Part shown: positions 60,011 through 64,000 of the stretch, piece by piece
Layout of the letters: every line of letters begins with the position of its first letter
Numbering within the stretch: position 1 is the first letter of the stretch
DNA from: PALSA-505 sp036496025
GTDB lineage: Bacteria; Actinomycetota; Actinomycetes; Streptosporangiales; Streptosporangiaceae
DNA length: 64,000 bases
Direction: 5' to 3'
Assembly (NCBI GenBank): GCA_036496025.1
Contig: DASXLW010000120.1
Coordinates: 6,594 to 70,593, forward strand
Notes under the pieces: model-generated
What the model was told of the DNA's origin: nothing
The model's input: only the letters and a program-made list of their open reading frames with translations
The model's database searches: none
Program-made: the position numbers and the translations under genes

Positions 60011-61141
60011 ATGAACGCCAGCACCAGGATCGTGGTCATCGGCGGCGGAATCGTCGGAGCGAGCGTGGCCTATCACCTGGCCCGCCGGGGCGTGTCGGTG
60101 ATCATCGTGGCCGCCGATCACGCCGGAGCGGCCACCGACGCCGGCGCGGGGATTATCTGCCCGTGGGCGGATCAGGCGGATGACGCCGGCTACCGGCTGG
60201 CGGCCGAGGGAGCGCGGTACTACCCGGAGCTGCTGGCGATGCTGGCCGGCGACGGCCAGGCTGACACCGGCTACGCCAAGGTCGGGGCGCTGTGCGTGGC
60301 CGCCGGCGGCGGAGCTCTGCAGGGCGCCGCCGCACGGCTGCGGTCGCGGCTGGCCGCCACGCCCGAGATCGGTGAGGTTGCCGTCCTGGAGCCGGGGGGG
60401 CCGGCGCGGCTGTTCCCGCCGCTGGCCGGGGGCCTGGCCGGCGTGTGGATTGCCGGAGGCGCCCGGGTCGACGGGCGCGCCATCCGGGACAGCCTGCTCC
60501 GCGCGGCAGCCGGCCGGGGCGCCCGCCGGATCCGCGCCGCCGCGCGGCTCGATCTGGCCGCGGGGCGGGTGACCGGCGTGCGGGCCGGGGCGGATCGCAT
60601 CGGGGCAGACGCCGTCGTGGTGGCGGCCGGCGCCTGGACGGCGCAGGTATGCGCGGGAGTCGGCTGGCCGCTGCCGATTGGCCCGCAGCGCGGCCAGATC
60701 GTGCACGCCCGGCTGCCCGGCGCCGATACCGCTGGCTGGCCGGTGGTCCTGCCCGCGGGCGACCCGTACCTGCTCGGCTTCCCGGCGGGCCGGGTCGTAC
60801 TGGGCGCGACCAGGGAGGACGTCGGCTTCGAGCATGCGGCAACTCTCGGCGGGGTGGGCGGCCTGCTGGCCGCGGGCCTCCAGCTAGCCCCCGGCCTCGC
60901 CCGGGCCACGCTGCTGGAGACCCGGATCGGCTTCCGCCCCGCCACCGCGGACGGCCGGCCGCTGCTCGGCTGGCTGGCCGAGGGCCTGCTCGTCGCGGCC
61001 GGCCACGGCCCGGAAGGGCTGACCGCCGGCCCGTGGACCGGGCGCGCCGCCGCGGCGCTCGCGCTGGGTGAGGCGCCGGGAACCGACGTCGCCCCGTTCG
61101 ACCCGGCCCGGTTCTCGCCGGGCCTGCCGCCCTCCCGCTGA
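60011..61141 (+). CDS. DAO-family FAD-dependent oxidoreductase
   Basis: 376 residues from ATG 60011; the frame is open to GTG 59906 but that part is Pro/Gly-rich. FAD motif IVVIGGGIVGASVAYHLARRGVSV and AAGAWTAQVCAGVGWPLPIGPQRGQIVHARLP are typical of D-amino acid or glycine oxidases, with GHGPEGLTAGPWTGR at the end. Divergent from the HypD-type gene, so likely part of the same imino-acid locus. No clear ribosome site. Confidence 0.85.
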   Translation: MNASTRIVVIGGGIVGASVAYHLARRGVSVIIVAADHAGAATDAGAGIICPWADQADDAGYRLAAEGARYYPELLAMLAGDGQADTGYAKVGALCVAAGGGALQGAAARLRSRLAATPEIGEVAVLEPGGPARLFPPLAGGLAGVWIAGGARVDGRAIRDSLLRAAAGRGARRIRAAARLDLAAGRVTGVRAGADRIGADAVVVAAGAWTAQVCAGVGWPLPIGPQRGQIVHARLPGADTAGWPVVLPAGDPYLLGFPAGRVVLGATREDVGFEHAATLGGVGGLLAAGLQLAPGLARATLLETRIGFRPATADGRPLLGWLAEGLLVAAGHGPEGLTAGPWTGRAAAALALGEAPGTDVAPFDPARFSPGLPPSR

Positions 61142-61167
61142 GCAGTGCAGCGCCGGGAGCGCGGTCG

Positions 61168-61590
61168 CTACCAGATCCGGGCGCGGGTCGGAACCACCCG
61201 GATCAGGTGCGGGTAGTCAGCGGCGAAGCCCTGCGGGGTCCACCCGTAGGAGTCGAAGAACTCCCGGTACTTCTCGACGTAGGCGGGCACGGCATCGGCC
61301 CGGGGGCCCGCCGGGTCGACCGTGGCCCGGCCCTCGAAGATGACGTTCGCCCCGCCCCGGCCGTTGCCCTCCAGGTGCATCGACACCAGCGGGCTGGCTT
61401 CGATGCTGGCGGTCTTGGGCCCGTCCGCGGAGCCGTAGATGATGAACTCGCCGTCCTGCCACAAGAACCAGACCGGCGTCGATTGCGGCTGGCCGGACGG
61501 GTTGACCGTGGTCAGCCACACGATCGGCTCGGCCCGCAGGCGCTCGGCGGCCGCGGCGTGGGCGGGCTTGTCCTGATTCAGGATCGTCAT
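61168..61590 (-). CDS. TIGR03667-type F420/flavin-dependent oxidoreductase (pyridoxamine oxidase fold)
   Basis: 140 residues. The split beta-barrel fold is shown by PIVWLTTVNPSGQPQSTPVWFLWQDGEFIIYG and KTASIEASPLVSMHLEGNG, and the family-specific C-terminus by FDSYGWTPQGFAADYPHLIRVVPTRARIW. Relatives such as Rv3369 are placed among F420- or FMN-binding proteins. Substrate unknown. Confidence 0.85.
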   Translation of the reverse strand: MTILNQDKPAHAAAAERLRAEPIVWLTTVNPSGQPQSTPVWFLWQDGEFIIYGSADGPKTASIEASPLVSMHLEGNGRGGANVIFEGRATVDPAGPRADAVPAYVEKYREFFDSYGWTPQGFAADYPHLIRVVPTRARIW

Positions 61591-61620
61591 GTCAGCTCCG
61601 GAGCAGCAAGCTCCCGGCGG

Positions 61621-61893
61621 CTACGACTCGGGGCAGATCTCGTGCACCCAGGTGCCGTCGGCCCGGCGCCGCACGTCCTGGCCGGGACTGATCAGCACGC
61701 CGCACCGCGCGCAGAGCTGCCCGGGGGCGTGCGCCTCGTTGGACCCCCACACGCTGGTGTACGGGCCGCGATCCTCTTCATCGCGCTCGTGGTCCAGTTC
61801 GGCCGCCTTGGAGTGCTGCGGCGGCGGAGCCCCCAGGTCTTCGTCGAGTCCCTCTTCGATGGCCCGTCCCCCGAAATTCGGCGGCGTTGTCAT
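61621..61893 (-). CDS. Small hypothetical protein with CxxC motif
   Basis: 90 residues from ATG 61893, five bases after GGGAGG. Acidic N-terminal half; the C-terminus has LCARCGVLISPGQDVRRRADGTWVHEICPES, where CARC with the later H and C may bind zinc. No known family recognised. It lies between the TIGR03667 gene and the APH-fold kinase on the same strand. Confidence 0.7.
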   Translation of the reverse strand: MTTPPNFGGRAIEEGLDEDLGAPPPQHSKAAELDHERDEEDRGPYTSVWGSNEAHAPGQLCARCGVLISPGQDVRRRADGTWVHEICPES

Positions 61894-61953
61894 GTTCGCC
61901 TCCCGTAGGTGCGATGGTGTCACCAGACCGCTGAGCACCAGTGTCGCAGATCG

Positions 61954-62952
61954 CTAGCCCGGGTCCGGCTCGAGCAGGCGTGTCAGCCAGTACGCCACGG
62001 CTCCGCCCTGGTCCTGCCGCACCTGCGCGGCGGCCTGCGGGAACGCGCGCTGCCAGGCCAGGGCCCGGCTGATCGCGCCGAGCCGGATGGCCAACTTGGC
62101 ATATCGCCGCAGTTCATGCGCTGGCAGTTCGGCCGTCCAGGGCTCCAGGTACGCGTCCCGCAGCCGGCCGAGGGCGGCCGATCCCGCGGCCAGCCCGTGC
62201 CGCGCTGCCGCCGCGCGGAGGATCACCAGCAAGCTGGTGAACGGGTGCCCGATCGACGCGTCGCCCCAGTCGAAGAACGTGTAGCGGCCGTCGGTCACGA
62301 ACACCTGGTAGTCGTGCAGGTCGGAATGGTCCAGCGAGGGCGGCACCGCGCTGGCCGCCAGCCGCTCGCACCACTGCGCCAGCGCGGGCCGCAGCGCCCG
62401 CAGCGCCGCGTACTGCGCGGCGGTCATCCCTGTGGTGGCTCCCGCCTGCGCCCTGACCTCAGCGGAGTCCAGTAGCGCGTCGAAGTGCCCGGGCAGCCGG
62501 GCCGGCCGCAGGTCGGGCACACCGAACGCGGCCATCTGAGCGACGCGCCCGGACACCGCGCGCTGCAGCGCGGCGTACTGCCGCAGCGGCTCCTCCCAGC
62601 TCCCGGCGTCCAGGCCGGGCAGCGTGCCCAGGATCACCCCGCCGTCGGGCAGCAGCGACCAGCCGTGCTCCCGATCAATGGCCACCGGGGTGAGCACCTG
62701 GCCGGGCACCCACCGGCTCAGCGCCGCCATCAGCGCCGGCTCGAACCGCGACCCGGGGGCATTGGCCTTGAACCACACCGGTCCCCGGTCGGTGCGGATC
62801 CGCCCGGTTACCGACCACGGCCGGAGCCGGGGCTCGAGCTCGCCCGCAGGCCGCACCCCGGCCGCGCGCAGGCGGTCGCGCACCCAGGCCCGCACGCTGT
62901 CCCGCCAGGCTTGGTCGCCCCACGGCGACAGCTCGGCGGGCAGGTCGTTCAC
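61954..62952 (-). CDS. APH-fold phosphotransferase next to mftC
   Basis: 332 residues from GTG 62952. Catalytic loop PSLDHSDLHDYQVFV (HxDLHxxQ, with Gln where Asn is usual) and metal motif YTFFDWGDASIGHPFTSLLVI show an APH/CHK-like kinase. N-lobe PVWFKANAPGSRFEPALMAAL. It follows mftC by 22 bases on the same strand, which is not part of the standard mycofactocin gene set. The substrate is unknown. Confidence 0.85.
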   Translation of the reverse strand: MNDLPAELSPWGDQAWRDSVRAWVRDRLRAAGVRPAGELEPRLRPWSVTGRIRTDRGPVWFKANAPGSRFEPALMAALSRWVPGQVLTPVAIDREHGWSLLPDGGVILGTLPGLDAGSWEEPLRQYAALQRAVSGRVAQMAAFGVPDLRPARLPGHFDALLDSAEVRAQAGATTGMTAAQYAALRALRPALAQWCERLAASAVPPSLDHSDLHDYQVFVTDGRYTFFDWGDASIGHPFTSLLVILRAAAARHGLAAGSAALGRLRDAYLEPWTAELPAHELRRYAKLAIRLGAISRALAWQRAFPQAAAQVRQDQGGAVAYWLTRLLEPDPG

Positions 62953-62974
62953 GGCCGGCCGTCGCGCGGCGGGC

Positions 62975-64000
62975 TCACCCGCGGCGCCCGAGCGTGACGA
63001 ACACCGGCTCGCGCCGGCCGCCGCCCGCGGCCCCGGCCTTGGAGTGGCCGGGCCCGGGGTGGGGCGGGGGCTGGGTCCGCAGCGCGGTCTCGCCGTGCCC
63101 GTAGACACACTCGGGGTCGGGGCCGTCGAGCGGCAGCCCGGTGAAGAACTTGCTGGCCATGCACCCGCCCCGGCAGGCGTCATAGCTGCCGCACGAAGCG
63201 CACGCGCCCACGCTGGCCGGAGACCGGAGCTCGGTGAACAGCGCGGACTCGCGCCACACCGCGGTGAAGCCGCCGGCGTCGCGCACCGAGCCGGCCCGGA
63301 ACTGCTCGTGCAGCACGAACGGGCAGGCGTACACCGCACCGAGCGGGTCGATCAGGCACACCACCCGGCCGGCCCCGCACAGGTTCAGTCCCGGCAGCGG
63401 CTCGCCCAGCGCGGACAGGTGGAAGAAGGAATCGCCGGTGAGCACGCCGGGCCGAGCGGCCAGCCAGGCATAGAGTGCGCGCTGCTGCTCCTGGGTCGGA
63501 TGCAGCTCGGCCCAGGTGTCCGCGCCACGCCCCGACGGGCGCAACCGGGTCAGTCGAAGCTGCGCGCGGTATGACCTGGCCAGCGCCTCCAGCTCGTCGA
63601 GCTGGGCGATGTTGTGCCGGGTGACGACCACGGAGATCTTGAACGAGCCGAAGCCAGCCTCGGCCAGATTGTCCATGGCCCGCCGGGCGGCGGCGTACGA
63701 GCCCGGGCCGCGGATCGCGTCGCTGGTGTCGGCGTCAGCTCCGTCCACGCTGACCTGCACGTCCACGTAATCCATGGCGGCCAGCCGCCGCGCGGCCGCC
63801 GGCGTCAGCATCGTGCCGTTCGTGGAGAATTTCACGCCCACGCCGCGCTGCGTCGCGTAGCCGATCAGGTCGAAGAAGTCCGGCCGGATCATCGGCTCGC
63901 CGCCGCCGATGTTGACGTAGAACACCTGCAGGTCGTGCAGCTCGTCGATGACGCCGCGGGCCTCGCCGGTGCTGAGCTCGGCCGGGTCGCGGCGGCCCGA
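62975..64000 (-). CDS. mftC: Mycofactocin radical SAM maturase MftC (5' part beyond window)
   Basis: The frame runs to the window edge, so the N-terminus with the radical SAM CxxxCxxC motif is missing. The visible 341 residues include VFYVNIGGGEPMIRPDFF, VGVKFSTNGTMLTPAAARRL, DYVDVQVSVDGADADT, TGDSFFHLSALGEPLPGL, and the SPASM-like clusters CGAGRVVCLIDPLGAVYACPF and CASCGSYDACRGGCMASKFF followed by TGLPLDGPDPECV, an MftC hallmark. MftC decarboxylates and cross-links the C-terminus of the MftA peptide. mftA and mftB should lie to the right. Confidence 0.93.
   Translation of the reverse strand, partial: SGRRDPAELSTGEARGVIDELHDLQVFYVNIGGGEPMIRPDFFDLIGYATQRGVGVKFSTNGTMLTPAAARRLAAMDYVDVQVSVDGADADTSDAIRGPGSYAAARRAMDNLAEAGFGSFKISVVVTRHNIAQLDELEALARSYRAQLRLTRLRPSGRGADTWAELHPTQEQQRALYAWLAARPGVLTGDSFFHLSALGEPLPGLNLCGAGRVVCLIDPLGAVYACPFVLHEQFRAGSVRDAGGFTAVWRESALFTELRSPASVGACASCGSYDACRGGCMASKFFTGLPLDGPDPECVYGHGETALRTQPPPHPGPGHSKAGAAGGGRREPVFVTLGRRG

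Overview
The window is about 72 percent G+C by eye and reads as chromosome of a high-GC actinomycete. The evidence is the gene block pyrG-nudix-ald-xerD-parA-scpA-scpB-rluB-aroH-tyrA-cmk-der, whose order is widely conserved in actinomycetes, plus a HelD-type RNA polymerase helicase, a DUF397 gene, a TIGR03667-type flavin/F420 protein and a mycofactocin maturase at the right edge. GTG and TTG starts and 4-base stop/start overlaps are common. No rRNA, tRNA, CRISPR array, transposase or phage gene was recognised. The genus cannot be fixed from the sequence.

Layout. 1-469: tail of a DMT transporter. 514-5415 (minus): DUF35 protein, HelD helicase, FMN reductase and a thiolase-like protein. 5593-17887 (plus): housekeeping block for CTP synthesis, alanine dehydrogenase, XerD recombination, a ParA ATPase overlapped by a ribbon-helix-helix-like protein, condensin ScpAB, RluB, aromatic amino acid enzymes, CMP kinase and GTPase Der. 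17900-25658: serpin, DUF2203 protein, quinone reductase, TrmO-like protein, phosphotransferase, aminotransferase, DrrAB-like ABC exporter and a zincin. 25718-30962: a tightly packed operon of four peptidases (M55 D-aminopeptidase, M20, S9, S66 LD-carboxypeptidase), suggestive of muropeptide or peptide recycling. 30963-32245: no protein gene, but two copies of a roughly 375-nt non-coding module. Each copy has four same-strand DnaA-box-like motifs at identical spacing, GNRA-capped hairpins and a strong terminal stem-loop.

32246-39248: alpha/beta hydrolase, a protease remnant, OsmC protein, P1 peptidase and a single-chain ABC exporter with two different ATP sites. 39249-39892: an orphan DUF397 gene with a repeat-rich upstream region and a bidirectional terminator. 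39893-49736: a sugar-use locus with GH4 glycosidase, a three-gene ABC importer, class II aldolase, PfkB kinase, SIS-domain protein, DeoR regulator and a second PfkB kinase. 49908-52067: RecQ helicase with a phosphoribosyltransferase-like tail.

52182-61141: genes that together fit catabolism of 4-hydroxy-L-proline (or a related imino acid). They are a three-subunit HcnABC-like flavin dehydrogenase, a proline racemase/4-hydroxyproline epimerase family enzyme, a DapA/HypD-type lyase and a further DAO-family oxidase, with a two-component system in the middle whose sensor has a duplicated membrane module. 61168-64000: TIGR03667 protein, a small CxxC protein, an APH-fold kinase and the mycofactocin radical SAM enzyme MftC, cut by the window end.

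The least explained element is the duplicated non-coding module at 31.1-32.2 kb. Next come the ParA/ribbon-helix-helix pair joined to scpAB, the GTTTCC-GCGGAAAC palindrome found at two distant sites, and the kinase gene placed directly after mftC.
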